Source: Conexivisphaerales archaeon (GTDB lineage: Archaea; Thermoproteota; Nitrososphaeria; Conexivisphaerales; UBA164). From it: DNA of 38,981 nucleotides. A program made the translations under genes and the position numbers. Below are positions 16,507 to 24,688 of the stretch, one piece after another (position 1 is the first letter of the stretch; each line of letters opens with the position of its first letter). A model generated the notes under the pieces. That model had not been told where the DNA came from. It saw only the letters and a program-made list of their open reading frames with translations, and made no database searches. The DNA is taken from contig JAVBJD010000008.1 of NCBI GenBank assembly GCA_030756715.1, positions 1 through 38,981 on the forward strand, written 5' to 3'.

Positions 16507-17742
16507 TTACTGCTCACCTCCATAGTAATCTTTGACCAAACTCTTAGCCCATTCTGCGTATGTAACCCTTTCATCATCTGAAAGGACAACGCCTGTTGTA
16601 AACCTTAAATGCGATGATGGAGCAGCCTTCGGCTTGTCAGGAAGCGTTTCTTTTGCCGCATCGCTTATGAGCCTGAACCCTCTTCTGAGTATGAGGTCTG
16701 CAAGCCTGTGCCTCCTCGGCGCATTGTTCGAGTAGATATCTATAACCTTAAGTATAAACGGCAATGCTTCCTTGTAGTCATCAAGAAGCGCCACACCCCA
16801 GCTTAGCCTTGGCCCATAGTGGGCCTGCGCATGTGAACCTACAAGCATAGCTATCTTCCTGTTCTTTCCTGGCTTTATAGCTGGAAACGCCATCTTTATA
16901 CAATTCATTGCCTTAAGACATCTGTCTCCATCTATCTTAAGCTGCTGCTTGTCATCATCCCATGAGATTGCCCCTGAAGGACATCTCTTCGCCAGCTCTT
17001 TCGGGTCAACCTTGCCGCTCTTTATCATCTCCCTGAGCTTTTCCTGATCCACTTCTGGAGCGCCGACCCATGTCCCTATAAAGGTAAAATCTGACCTGGC
17101 GTTTGCTCCGGCGCAATCGAACGGGCATCCACTGAACTTCATCTTTAGCTTGTACGGAAAAAGCTGGGTGTTAAGGAATTTGTAAATCTCAGGATGGCTC
17201 CTGAAAAAATCCATTGCGGCAAGCGTGTCATAAAGAGCAAACTCGCAAAGAGCTGGACCTGGACAGGCATAAAATTCCCTGAAAGTATCGCCTGAACCGC
17301 CAACGTCAGAACCCATGACGTTTCTTATTATGTCTATGGCCTGGTCAGCCTTATCAGGCTGTATGTTTATCACTATTGCACCAGTGTTCCCTGCAAACTC
17401 CAGCAACCCTATTCCATACTGCTCTGCAACGTAAGCTATCTTCTTTAAATAAGCGGTTGATAGGAACCTTCCAGCTGGAGAATAGGTCCTGAAGTGAACC
17501 TCTGATACTTTACCATCTCTCGATCTTCTGGCAAGGATACCGCTGAATACGTACCTTACCCTGAATGAGCCGCTGTACCATGGAGAATACTTGTGCATTA
17601 CCCCCCATGCATAATACTCTATTGGATACCTGGTTTTCTTTAACTCTGTAACGTGGCTAGGCCATGGACCTTTCTCGAGTTTTTCAAGAGCCTTCATATC
17701 ATCCTCTGAAATTTTCTGTTCCCTGATGTCTGAAATCGTCAT
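16507..17742 (-). CDS. dsrA: Dissimilatory sulfite reductase alpha subunit, one ferredoxin Cys replaced
   Basis: Alpha subunit of DsrAB. Seen: C160-x5-C166 (C-P-G-P-A-L-C) and C206-x3-C210 (C-P-F-D-C) for the siroheme-coupled cluster, with nearby basic residues for sirohydrochlorin carboxylates. The inserted ferredoxin domain has C254-P and then C275-x2-A278-x2-C281, where the canonical form is C-x2-C-x2-C; the codon is GCA, read directly. So one of four [4Fe-4S] ligands seems missing. Length 411 is normal. The ATG at 17742 is probably leaderless from a TTTTAAAA box at 17766-17773. First gene of dsrA-dsrB-dsrC-dsrN, divergent from the first dsrMK. Confidence 0.96.
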   Translation of the reverse strand: MTISDIREQKISEDDMKALEKLEKGPWPSHVTELKKTRYPIEYYAWGVMHKYSPWYSGSFRVRYVFSGILARRSRDGKVSEVHFRTYSPAGRFLSTAYLKKIAYVAEQYGIGLLEFAGNTGAIVINIQPDKADQAIDIIRNVMGSDVGGSGDTFREFYACPGPALCEFALYDTLAAMDFFRSHPEIYKFLNTQLFPYKLKMKFSGCPFDCAGANARSDFTFIGTWVGAPEVDQEKLREMIKSGKVDPKELAKRCPSGAISWDDDKQQLKIDGDRCLKAMNCIKMAFPAIKPGKNRKIAMLVGSHAQAHYGPRLSWGVALLDDYKEALPFILKVIDIYSNNAPRRHRLADLILRRGFRLISDAAKETLPDKPKAAPSSHLRFTTGVVLSDDERVTYAEWAKSLVKDYYGGEQ

Positions 17743-17776
17743 TTTAATAATACTTTAAATCGGGTTTTAAAATCAG

Positions 17777-17827
17777 TTATTACACCTTATAGTGTAATAA
17801 AAAATGTTATAAAAAATCGTGTAATAA
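17777..17827. promoter_or_regulatory. dsrA/dsrM divergent promoter with three TTATTACAC sites
   Basis: TTATTACAC at 17777-17785 and GTGTAATAA at 17792-17800 form a perfect 9-bp inverted repeat with spacer CTTATA; a third GTGTAATAA is at 17819-17827. The left arm lies just upstream of the dsrA TATA box (17766-17773), the right arm just upstream of the plus-strand box GTTATAAAAAA (about 17805-17815), and the third copy falls between that box and the dsrM start. This looks like a shared operator for both divergent operons. Confidence 0.6.
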
Positions 17828-17859
17828 TCATTTAAAATTATTAATGGAGAAAATAATCC

Positions 17860-18777
17860 ATGACAATTGTAAATTACGTTGCATATGCCGCCTATCTTTC
17901 TTTTGTTTTCTGTGTCGTCATAACGATCTTAAAGGTCAGCAAATACGCCAGAGCTCCTATGCACCTAAGGTGGGAACTTTACCCTGTTCCTTCTGAAGAA
18001 GAACACGAACACGGAGGGTCTTATCTGGAAAGGCCAGAATGGTGGAAGACTGATATCAAAGAAGAAAAAGGTTCAGAGCTCATCGATATGTTCAAAGAGA
18101 TGATATTTATAAAAAGGCTTTATAACAGCAAACGAACCCAATGGTATTTTAGTTTCCTTTTTCACGGTGGCATATATTTGCTCCTGATATGGTTTGTAGC
18201 TATTTTTATAGGAAGCCTTTTTGAGCTTCTAAAAATCACTTCAGGTATTCTTTTTACAGTGTTTTTTTATGCTTCTTTGGTTCTCGGTTATATTGGGATC
18301 TCTATAACGTTTATAGGGGCTGTTGGGCTTATAGCGTTAAGGGCAACAGATAAAAAGATCAACTACCTTTCTGCTCCGGTAGATTACTTTAACCTTTCAT
18401 TTATATCGCTTATCATGCTGTCGATGATATTTTCGCTCTTTTATGACCCTTACTTTAACTATGCGAGATCTTTCCTAGCATACCTGATAAGCGGAAACGG
18501 TTTGCTTATAGGCGTTAAACAACCGGCTTTGCCCGTTGCATCTTCTATAACTGTTCTGCTTGTATGTCTTTTCCTGCTTTATTTGCCTTTTACAAAAATG
18601 ACCCACTTCCTCGGAAAATATTTTACCTATCATAAGGTTCAGTGGGACTCAAGGCCTAACATGGTAGCGGAAAGGTTCGATGAAAAGAAGTTAGAGCTCA
18701 TCAAGAAAAACCTCGACCTTACAGTTCCATGGGATGCACCGCACGCTCCTAAAGGAAAAAGGTGGGATGAAGTATGA
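17860..18777 (+). CDS. dsrM: DsrM/HdrE-like membrane cytochrome b, first copy
   Basis: NarI-type membrane subunit expected to pass electrons between quinones and its DsrK partner. Seen: an N-terminal membrane span, a hydrophilic loop of about 65 residues with an E-H-E-H-G-G stretch, then four or five spans with possible heme b histidines (FLFHGGIYLLLI near residue 108 and TKMTHFLGKYF near 249), and a charged tail ending in D-A-P-H-A-P-K-G-K-R-W-D-E-V. The long loop and tail set it apart from the second copy at 22126. GGAGA at 17845-17849 precedes the ATG at 17860. The stop overlaps the dsrK start (ATGA). Confidence 0.85.
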   Translation: MTIVNYVAYAAYLSFVFCVVITILKVSKYARAPMHLRWELYPVPSEEEHEHGGSYLERPEWWKTDIKEEKGSELIDMFKEMIFIKRLYNSKRTQWYFSFLFHGGIYLLLIWFVAIFIGSLFELLKITSGILFTVFFYASLVLGYIGISITFIGAVGLIALRATDKKINYLSAPVDYFNLSFISLIMLSMIFSLFYDPYFNYARSFLAYLISGNGLLIGVKQPALPVASSITVLLVCLFLLYLPFTKMTHFLGKYFTYHKVQWDSRPNMVAERFDEKKLELIKKNLDLTVPWDAPHAPKGKRWDEV

Positions 18778-20375
18778 GCAAAACGGTTGATCCTAAAGAA
18801 TTTTCAAGAGAAAACAGAGAACCCCTGATAAAGATAAAGCTTGAAGATCTGTTAAAGCTCGAAGGTTTAAAAGAAGAACCTCCAATAAAAGATCCTCCTG
18901 CTGTATGGACTCAGAGGTATGACTTCACCCTCGATGGACATGCCGCCGTTGGAATTCCGATACCGAAAAATGAAGAAGAAAAAAGGGCTCTTGTAGAAAA
19001 GTTCCTTAATGGGCTTGAAAAAGACCTGAGTTATGAAGGTAACTGGACTTTTGCGCAGCAGTTCAAACTTTCTCTAGATTACTGCGCAAAGTGCGGGGCC
19101 TGCGAGGATGCGTGTCCTATCTATACAGCTAGCGGTAAGCAGAACATCTACAGCCCGCTATACCGTTCGGAAATTCTCAGAAGGATATACAGAAAACACT
19201 TTACAGCTGCCGGAAAACTTTTCGGAACCTTGGTTACAGGTGATATGGATGAGACCTGGCAGCTAATAACGAGGCTTATAGAGCTATCTTACAGGTGCAA
19301 CATATGCAGAAGGTGTGCACAGGTATGCCCGATAGGTATAGATAACGGACTAATAGCGAGGGAAATAAGAAAAATAGCAAGCCAAGAGTTAGGTATAGCT
19401 GCTAAAGAACTGCACGAAAACGGCACTGTGCTCCAGCTAAAGGTTGGTTCAAGTACCGGTATGAACCCTGAAGGCTTTAAAAAAATAGTAAAAATGATGG
19501 AAGAAGATATAGAATCCAAAACCGGATTAAGGATCAAGATTCCCGTAGATGAAAAAGGAGCGGATATACTTCTTATACATAACGCCGGTGAATTCCTTTC
19601 GTGGCCAGAAAATCCTGAGGCCTATGCGATAATATTTGAAAAGGCTGGCCTGAGCTGGACTCTGAGCTCTGAGCCCGTAGGCTATGATTCAGTAAACTAT
19701 GGAGTCTGGTACGATGATATTCAGCTAGCAAGAATAGCAAAAAAACACGTTGAAATAGCTCACAAACTAGGCGTAAAAAGGATCGTCGTAGGTGAATGCG
19801 GACATGCTACAAAAGCGCTTGTAGTTACTGCAGAAAGGCTCCTTACCAGAGAAAACTACATACCACGAGAAAGCGTGCTTCCCATACTAGCAGAAATAGT
19901 CGATAAAGGCAAGCTAGACCTGGACCCTCTTAAAAACGATTTTCCTGTAACACTTCACGACCCGTGCAACATAGTCAGGCTTTCTGGAATTGTGGAACCG
20001 CAGAGAAAAGTTCTGAAAAAGATAGCTCCGCGTTTTAGAGAGATGGAGCCACACGGAGTGTGCAATTACTGCTGCGGAGGCGGTTCTGGGTTTGCTATAA
20101 TGCACTCATATAATTTTGATCAGTGGAAAAACAAAGTTGCTTCCAGAATGAAAGTTAAACAGATACTTGATGCGTTCAGACAAGAGTTAAACGATGGTGG
20201 CTTTAAGTATGTTTGCGCTCCGTGCAGCAACTGCAAAGGAGAAATAAGAGATTTTATTTCGCACTATAAGCTCTGGGATAAGTTCAGGATAAATTATGGA
20301 GGTCTTGCAGAGCTTGTAGTGAACGCAATGAACGAAGTTAAAAATCCTTACATAACAAATAACGAATTCCATTAA
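18774..20375 (+). CDS. dsrK: DsrK/HdrD-like iron-sulfur protein, first copy
   Basis: Cytoplasmic catalytic partner of DsrM, thought to reduce the DsrC trisulfide or heterodisulfide. Seen: about 95 extra N-terminal residues; two ferredoxin motifs C104-x2-C107-x2-C110-x3-C114 (C-A-K-C-G-A-C-E-D-A-C) and C175-x2-C178-x2-C181-x3-C185; then two CCG regions, the first H-D-P-C-N ... C-N-Y-C-C-G-G-G-S-G and a closing C-A-P-C-S-N-C-K, which hold the noncubane-type cluster in HdrB/HdrD. 533 residues. Start overlaps dsrM by 4 bases. Its last 4 bases overlap the convergent dsrE-like gene. Confidence 0.88.
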   Translation: MSKTVDPKEFSRENREPLIKIKLEDLLKLEGLKEEPPIKDPPAVWTQRYDFTLDGHAAVGIPIPKNEEEKRALVEKFLNGLEKDLSYEGNWTFAQQFKLSLDYCAKCGACEDACPIYTASGKQNIYSPLYRSEILRRIYRKHFTAAGKLFGTLVTGDMDETWQLITRLIELSYRCNICRRCAQVCPIGIDNGLIAREIRKIASQELGIAAKELHENGTVLQLKVGSSTGMNPEGFKKIVKMMEEDIESKTGLRIKIPVDEKGADILLIHNAGEFLSWPENPEAYAIIFEKAGLSWTLSSEPVGYDSVNYGVWYDDIQLARIAKKHVEIAHKLGVKRIVVGECGHATKALVVTAERLLTRENYIPRESVLPILAEIVDKGKLDLDPLKNDFPVTLHDPCNIVRLSGIVEPQRKVLKKIAPRFREMEPHGVCNYCCGGGSGFAIMHSYNFDQWKNKVASRMKVKQILDAFRQELNDGGFKYVCAPCSNCKGEIRDFISHYKLWDKFRINYGGLAELVVNAMNEVKNPYITNNEFH

Positions 20376-20716
20376 AGAGAAATTATAAACTTGGCCGTTG
20401 AAGCGTAATCATAAAAAGAACCGACGCCCCAGACATCTATATCATCTCTACAAAAATTCTTAACCCCGTACCCCTGTACGGCTGCTGAGCATGCCACAAA
20501 TTTTACGCCAAGCTTTACCGCATCCTCAAACTTTTTCTTGATGTTTTCGCTCAACCTTTCAAATACTTCTTTTTTAACCAGAAGTACGCCGTCAAGGGCA
20601 AGAAACACTAACACTTCGTATCCCATTGCAGCAGCTGCTGAAGCGTAGTCCAGCAGCATTCCGGTCCTTGCTGAATCAGCAGGCGGCACAGTAGAAAGGA
20701 AAGCCGCTTTATCCAT
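20372..20716 (-). CDS. dsrE: DsrE-family protein, stand-alone
   Basis: Small cytoplasmic protein of the DsrE/DsrF superfamily, known for binding or moving persulfide sulfur. Seen: 114 residues; an N-terminal strand then S-A-R-T-G-M-L-L-D-Y-A-S-A-A-A-A-M-G-Y-E-V helix and strand, and the G-V-K-F-V-A-C76 position that matches the active Cys of DsrE-type proteins, followed by a second C89 in G-V-K-N-F-C-R-D-D-I. It starts inside the end of dsrK2 (8-base overlap), so it belongs to the second dsrMK operon. DsrF and DsrH are absent, so it is not the classical DsrEFH sulfurtransferase. Confidence 0.82.
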   Translation of the reverse strand: MDKAAFLSTVPPADSARTGMLLDYASAAAAMGYEVLVFLALDGVLLVKKEVFERLSENIKKKFEDAVKLGVKFVACSAAVQGYGVKNFCRDDIDVWGVGSFYDYASTAKFIISL

Positions 20717-22124
20717 CGCTTACCACCAGCGCTCTGTAAACCAGATCCATAAGTCCCGAATATTCTATTTCATTTTTATACATCCTGTTAAGGTAAGGAA
20801 CAACATGACTAAGCTGGGCTTTGCATATGGAACACGGCCTTATGACCCAGCTTGCACCGCTTTTCAGAGCCTCTTCATACCAAAGCTTTGCGTACTGTGT
20901 AGCAAGTGGTACAACTTCATCTGCAAGGTTCCCTCCCTGTCCTCCGCAGCACCATGTGTATTCCTTTCTGTGCTCCGGATCAACCCATCTTTTTGTTACA
21001 TGATTCATTATAAACCTTGGTTCTTCTGTCAGGTCGCCCCCTCTTGCGTACTGGCATGGATCCTGATAAGTGTAAACTGTTTCTCCGTTTTTGTTCGGGT
21101 CTAGCTTTATCTTTCCTTCTTTTATTGCCCTGTAAACGAGATGGTGTATGTGGACAAGCTTTATTCCTTTTTTCTTGAGTTCAGGCATTGTATAATTTTT
21201 GTGAACCCTCCAAGCATGTCCGCACTCACCCGCTATGACCAGCTTTACTCCCAGCTTTTCAGCAGCGCTGACGTATTTCTGAGCCAGTCCTTGCATGTGC
21301 TTTGGATGAAGGAAAAGCCCGAAGTTTGCCGTTTCTGTAACCTCAGTACTTATGGTGAAATCCACGCCATAAACGTTTAAGAAAAGCAGATAGCCTTTTA
21401 GCGTTTCAAGGTTCATGTATAGATCTGCCGATGATGGTAACAGAAGAGCGTTAGCCTTTTCGTCTACTTTTACCTTTACGTCAACGCCTTTTTCTTCTTT
21501 TATTTCGTTCTTTACAAAATCAAGTATTGGAACTATCGCTTTTGGGTTGAGGTTCATATTGTTACCGCTCTTCCAGTGAGCATCTATTGTTAAAGACGTG
21601 AACCTTGATGCCATCCCAATTTCATAAAGTATAGACCTGACGGTCCTGGTTACGTCTGTCTGGTCTACTCCAAAAGGACAAACGTATGCGCATCTTCTAC
21701 AGATCAAACAGAGCCAGTAGTACGTGTATACTTTTTTTATATAGGATTCATCTATTTTCTTTACAGCGCCAGCCACTTTACCAAATATCTTTCCTGATGG
21801 CTTTGTTCCCTTTATTACAGCTCTTATCATCTCTGCTCTTCCAAGAGGCGAATTAAGTATATCGCCGCTTGTTATGTACGTTGGACAAGCCTCCAGACAA
21901 GCTCCACAGTGAACGCAAACGTCTATAGCCATCTTAACATTCCAGTTATTGTTATACTCTTCCATGAGCCTCTTTTTAAAGTGCTCAACCTTGTCTTCTG
22001 CTTTCTCTATCCCAACTTTCTCGTTCAGAGAATTTAAAAGGGTTTCATCTGCCGTATAGTGGACAAAGTTAGAAACGTCTCCATAGCTGAACGGCCTTTC
22101 TTTGAAAACCTTTCCGTAGGACAT
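20709..22124 (-). CDS. dsrK: DsrK/HdrD-like iron-sulfur protein, second copy
   Basis: Paralog of the protein at 18774-20375, shorter at the N-terminus (471 residues). Seen: ferredoxin motifs C70-x2-C73-x2-C76-x3-C80 and C139-x2-C142-x2-C145-x3-C149; CCG region Y-Q-D-P-C-Q-Y-A-R-G-G ... Y-T-W-C-C-G-G-Q-G-G-N and a closing R-P-C-S-I-C-K. The G-Q-G-G-N following the double Cys differs from the G-G-S-G of the first copy. Forms a tight set with dsrM2 upstream (1 base apart) and the dsrE-like gene downstream. I expect it to serve the same kind of disulfide/trisulfide chemistry, possibly with a different partner or quinone. Confidence 0.88.
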   Translation of the reverse strand: MSYGKVFKERPFSYGDVSNFVHYTADETLLNSLNEKVGIEKAEDKVEHFKKRLMEEYNNNWNVKMAIDVCVHCGACLEACPTYITSGDILNSPLGRAEMIRAVIKGTKPSGKIFGKVAGAVKKIDESYIKKVYTYYWLCLICRRCAYVCPFGVDQTDVTRTVRSILYEIGMASRFTSLTIDAHWKSGNNMNLNPKAIVPILDFVKNEIKEEKGVDVKVKVDEKANALLLPSSADLYMNLETLKGYLLFLNVYGVDFTISTEVTETANFGLFLHPKHMQGLAQKYVSAAEKLGVKLVIAGECGHAWRVHKNYTMPELKKKGIKLVHIHHLVYRAIKEGKIKLDPNKNGETVYTYQDPCQYARGGDLTEEPRFIMNHVTKRWVDPEHRKEYTWCCGGQGGNLADEVVPLATQYAKLWYEEALKSGASWVIRPCSICKAQLSHVVPYLNRMYKNEIEYSGLMDLVYRALVVSDG

Positions 22125-22125
22125 T

Positions 22126-22941
22126 TTACCGTTTTTCGCCTCCGTATTCGACTTTCAGGGAAGGCCTTGAAATCGTGGGCATGAACAGGTATGAGAAAGG
22201 ATGAATAAGTTTCCCCCACGGAAAGTAAGCTACAAGTATCATTGCAAGTACTGCGTGTGCTTGAAGAATTGGCTCAGAAATGATGTATGATATCTGAGGA
22301 TGAAAAGTTAAAAGTGAGTACATCCACAAAGAAACAGATTGTATATAGCTTGGATAGAATGGAGAGATACCAAGCGTCTGCAAGAGTCCGAGCATTATAA
22401 TTGCAAGCAAAAGAAAATCTGCAAAGAAATCGTCTATGTAGCTGAACCTGTTAACGGGGATCTTTATATTATAAGAGTTAACTATCCTTAGCTCTGCTGA
22501 AGACCCTGCAAATCTTCTGTATATCAGAATAAGAAGCCCTGCGAGCGCCATTAATCCTCCTGCTCCCCCCAAATAAATGGCAAGCGTGTGATGTACTGCA
22601 GGTGTTATTCCAAAGTATTTTGAAAGCATATTTTCAGGAAGTATAATACCCAGATGACCAACCAGAACTATCCAGATGCCCCAGTGAAACATAAAACTTC
22701 CTGCAAAAAGCGCGTTATCCTTGTCTTTTCCGGGCAAAGTATAAAATAAGAAAACGCGCTTCAGCACATCTGCGCTGGTTGAGAAGAAATCGTGTTCATA
22801 AAGTCCCAAGTTCACGTTGTAAAGTCCAGTTAAACCTTTTGCATTGAACCAGTTGAGACATCTGTATATGATTCCTGCAATAAAAACTACAACGACAGCA
22901 TAAGGCAGAAGCGCGAAAATTATATAGTAAAGTGCATACAT
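22126..22941 (-). CDS. dsrM: DsrM/NarI-like membrane cytochrome b, second copy
   Basis: Membrane heme b subunit partnered with the downstream DsrK. Seen: 271 residues, five hydrophobic segments starting at residue 5 (ALYYIIFALLPYAVVVVFIA), a conserved-type F-H-W-G-I-W-I-V-L-V-G-H segment (two His), a further H-H-T-L near the middle, and a last pair Q-A-H-A-V-L-A ... K-L-I-H-P-F, giving the His set expected for two b hemes. This copy looks more like canonical DsrM/NarI than the first copy. The ATG at 22941 is probably leaderless from TTTATAAAAA at about 22963-22972. Confidence 0.87.
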   Translation of the reverse strand: MYALYYIIFALLPYAVVVVFIAGIIYRCLNWFNAKGLTGLYNVNLGLYEHDFFSTSADVLKRVFLFYTLPGKDKDNALFAGSFMFHWGIWIVLVGHLGIILPENMLSKYFGITPAVHHTLAIYLGGAGGLMALAGLLILIYRRFAGSSAELRIVNSYNIKIPVNRFSYIDDFFADFLLLAIIMLGLLQTLGISPFYPSYIQSVSLWMYSLLTFHPQISYIISEPILQAHAVLAMILVAYFPWGKLIHPFSYLFMPTISRPSLKVEYGGEKR

Positions 22942-22962
22942 TATATTTCAAAATTCACTGAC

Positions 22963-22985
22963 TTTTTTTATAAATGATATTACAC
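22963..22985 (-). promoter_or_regulatory. dsrM2 promoter with ATATTACAC element
   Basis: A TATA-like TTTATAAAAA (minus strand, about 22963-22972) is about 27 bases before the dsrM2 start. Right upstream, at 22977-22985 in plus reading, is ATATTACAC, an 8 of 9 match to the dsrA/dsrM1 operator half-site, in the same position relative to the TATA box. Confidence 0.5.
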
Positions 22986-22989
22986 TGTA

Positions 22990-23610
22990 TTATAGAACAT
23001 CCTTTAAAAGCTCATCAACCTTTTTTTCTATAAGTTCCCATTTACCAGACCTTAGCAACTCAAAGTACTTATTGAGCAACTCTTTCTGGATTTTTTTCTT
23101 TTTGTTTGTGTCGACGTTCCTCAGGCTTTTCCTTACCTTTTTTAACGCGGGATAAACCTTGAGGTAAGGTTCTATCATCTGCCCTATCTTGTATGCTAAA
23201 AATTCAGAAAAATAAGGCAAATTTCCTGAAGATGATACAGCTATAATTACATCTCCTTTTTTAAATACGGCCGGAAAAATAACGTCAGAATCCTGAAAAT
23301 CAACAACGTTACACATAATGCCAAGCTTCTTTGATTCTTCTTTTACTTTAAGATTAAATTCTTTATCATTTGTTGCGGCGATTGCCAGAACTTTGTCTTT
23401 TAACAGAGCGTTTATTTTGTTTTTCTCTTTTAAAGAAAGTTTTTTAACATTAATCCGGTTAAATTCCTTCTCAAAGCCATTTGAAGCAACGTACACATTA
23501 GCCCCTAGATCCAAGAGCTTCTTAGCTTTCCTTAGCGCGACTTTACCGCCGCCGAATATTATAACGTCTTTATTGTGTACATTAACCATAAGCGGCAGAT
23601 ATTTTTTCAT
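22990..23610 (-). CDS. Precorrin-2 dehydrogenase (siroheme synthase N-terminal type)
   Basis: NAD-dependent oxidation of precorrin-2 to sirohydrochlorin, second step to siroheme. Seen: I-F-G-G-G-K-V-A-L-R-K-A-K-K-L-L near residue 20 (NAD motif and following helix of the CysG-N/Met8p family), A-A-T-N-D-K-E-F-N near 78, N-V-V-D-F-Q-D-S-D-V-I-F-P-A and I-A-V-S-S-S-G-N-L-P-Y-F-S. The common N-V-V-D-D reads N-V-V-D-F here. Whether it also inserts iron is unclear; no separate chelatase is in the window. 206 residues from ATG 23610, leaderless from an ATATAGTAAAA box at about 23630-23640; a TTG one codon upstream is possible. Confidence 0.87.
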   Translation of the reverse strand: MKKYLPLMVNVHNKDVIIFGGGKVALRKAKKLLDLGANVYVASNGFEKEFNRINVKKLSLKEKNKINALLKDKVLAIAATNDKEFNLKVKEESKKLGIMCNVVDFQDSDVIFPAVFKKGDVIIAVSSSGNLPYFSEFLAYKIGQMIEPYLKVYPALKKVRKSLRNVDTNKKKKIQKELLNKYFELLRSGKWELIEKKVDELLKDVL

Positions 23611-23722
23611 CAAAAAAGGAAGCAGTTTTTACTATATAACTTTAATTTTGCCTACCTTAGAAATAAATCGTTATGAATTCTATATGATCAAACTTAAAAA
23701 CTTCTTTTGTATAACGATCTTT

Positions 23723-24688
23723 ATGCATAATCAAATTGAGATAGCCTTTGGACCTGTACCTTCAAGAAGGCTGGGTTCGAGCTTGGGTATAAACAACATA
23801 CCGCTAAAGCACTGTTCCTATAACTGCGTTTACTGCCAAATTGGTAAGGGCTTATCGGTTGAAACTATGAGAAGGGCATTTTATGACCCTAAAGTAGTTT
23901 TTGAATCTGTAAGTAAGAGGCTTGAAATTATTGAATCAAAAGGAGAAAGGGTTGATTTCATAACTTTTGTGCCAGATGGCGAACCAACCTTAGATATAAA
24001 CTTAGGTAAAGAGATAGAGCTGGTAAAAACGTTAGGGATAAAGGTTGCGGTCATAACAAACTCTTCGCTTTTATGGGACAAAGAAGTTAGGGATGCGCTT
24101 TCGAAAGCCGATTTTGTTTCTTTTAAGGTTGATGCGGTATCAGAAAAAATATGGAGGATCGTTAACAGACCCAGCAACAAACTTTCACTTGAACGTATTC
24201 TTGAAGGCATAATAACTTTCTCAGATTTATTTAGAGGTACGCTTGTGTCTGAAACTATGCTAATAGCAAAGATAAATTATGGAGATGAAGCAGGAAAAAT
24301 AGCTTCATTCCTTTCAAATGTTAATGGTTTAAAGAAGGCATATGTTGCAGTGCCCACTAGGCCTCCAGCTGAAGAATGGGCAGGTCCTCCAGAAAGGGGC
24401 ACAGTTCTGTACTTTTTGGCTCGTTTTAATGAGATACTTGGGAGTAAAGTGTTCCCATTAGATTTTCCCGAAAAAGGGGAATTCGGGTACACGGGTAACG
24501 CCGAGAAAGACATACTTTCTGCGGCGTTCGTACATCCACTTAGCAAAGAAGCTGTACAGCAGATACTTGAAAAAGATAATGAAAACTGGGAAACTATAGA
24601 AAAGTTAATCGAATCAAAACAGTTGCTTGAAGTTAAATTTGGAGATAAATTATATTATAGAGCCGCTAAACCTGAAAACGCTTTTTGA
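23723..24688 (+). CDS. Radical SAM protein (COG0731-like)
   Basis: A radical SAM iron-sulfur enzyme of unknown substrate. Seen: N-terminal F-G-P-V-P-S-R-R-L-G-S-S-L-G-I-N-N-I-P, the cluster motif C-S-Y-N-C-V-Y-C (Cx3Cx2C), G-E-P-T-L-D with I-T-N-S-S further on, and a C-terminal region that reads as a winged helix (about 250-320). The open frame runs back to 23318, but that part is antisense to the precorrin-2 dehydrogenase gene. The ATG at 23723 is 28 bases after a TTAAAAAC box and gives 321 residues starting right before the family N-terminus. It has no obvious link to the sulfur genes. Confidence 0.88.
   Translation: MHNQIEIAFGPVPSRRLGSSLGINNIPLKHCSYNCVYCQIGKGLSVETMRRAFYDPKVVFESVSKRLEIIESKGERVDFITFVPDGEPTLDINLGKEIELVKTLGIKVAVITNSSLLWDKEVRDALSKADFVSFKVDAVSEKIWRIVNRPSNKLSLERILEGIITFSDLFRGTLVSETMLIAKINYGDEAGKIASFLSNVNGLKKAYVAVPTRPPAEEWAGPPERGTVLYFLARFNEILGSKVFPLDFPEKGEFGYTGNAEKDILSAAFVHPLSKEAVQQILEKDNENWETIEKLIESKQLLEVKFGDKLYYRAAKPENAF

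Noticed and set aside
23318-23722. N-terminal 135-residue extension of the radical SAM frame
   Set aside because: It is antisense to the precorrin-2 dehydrogenase gene, and the ATG at 23723 has a TATA-like box and begins right at the family N-terminus.
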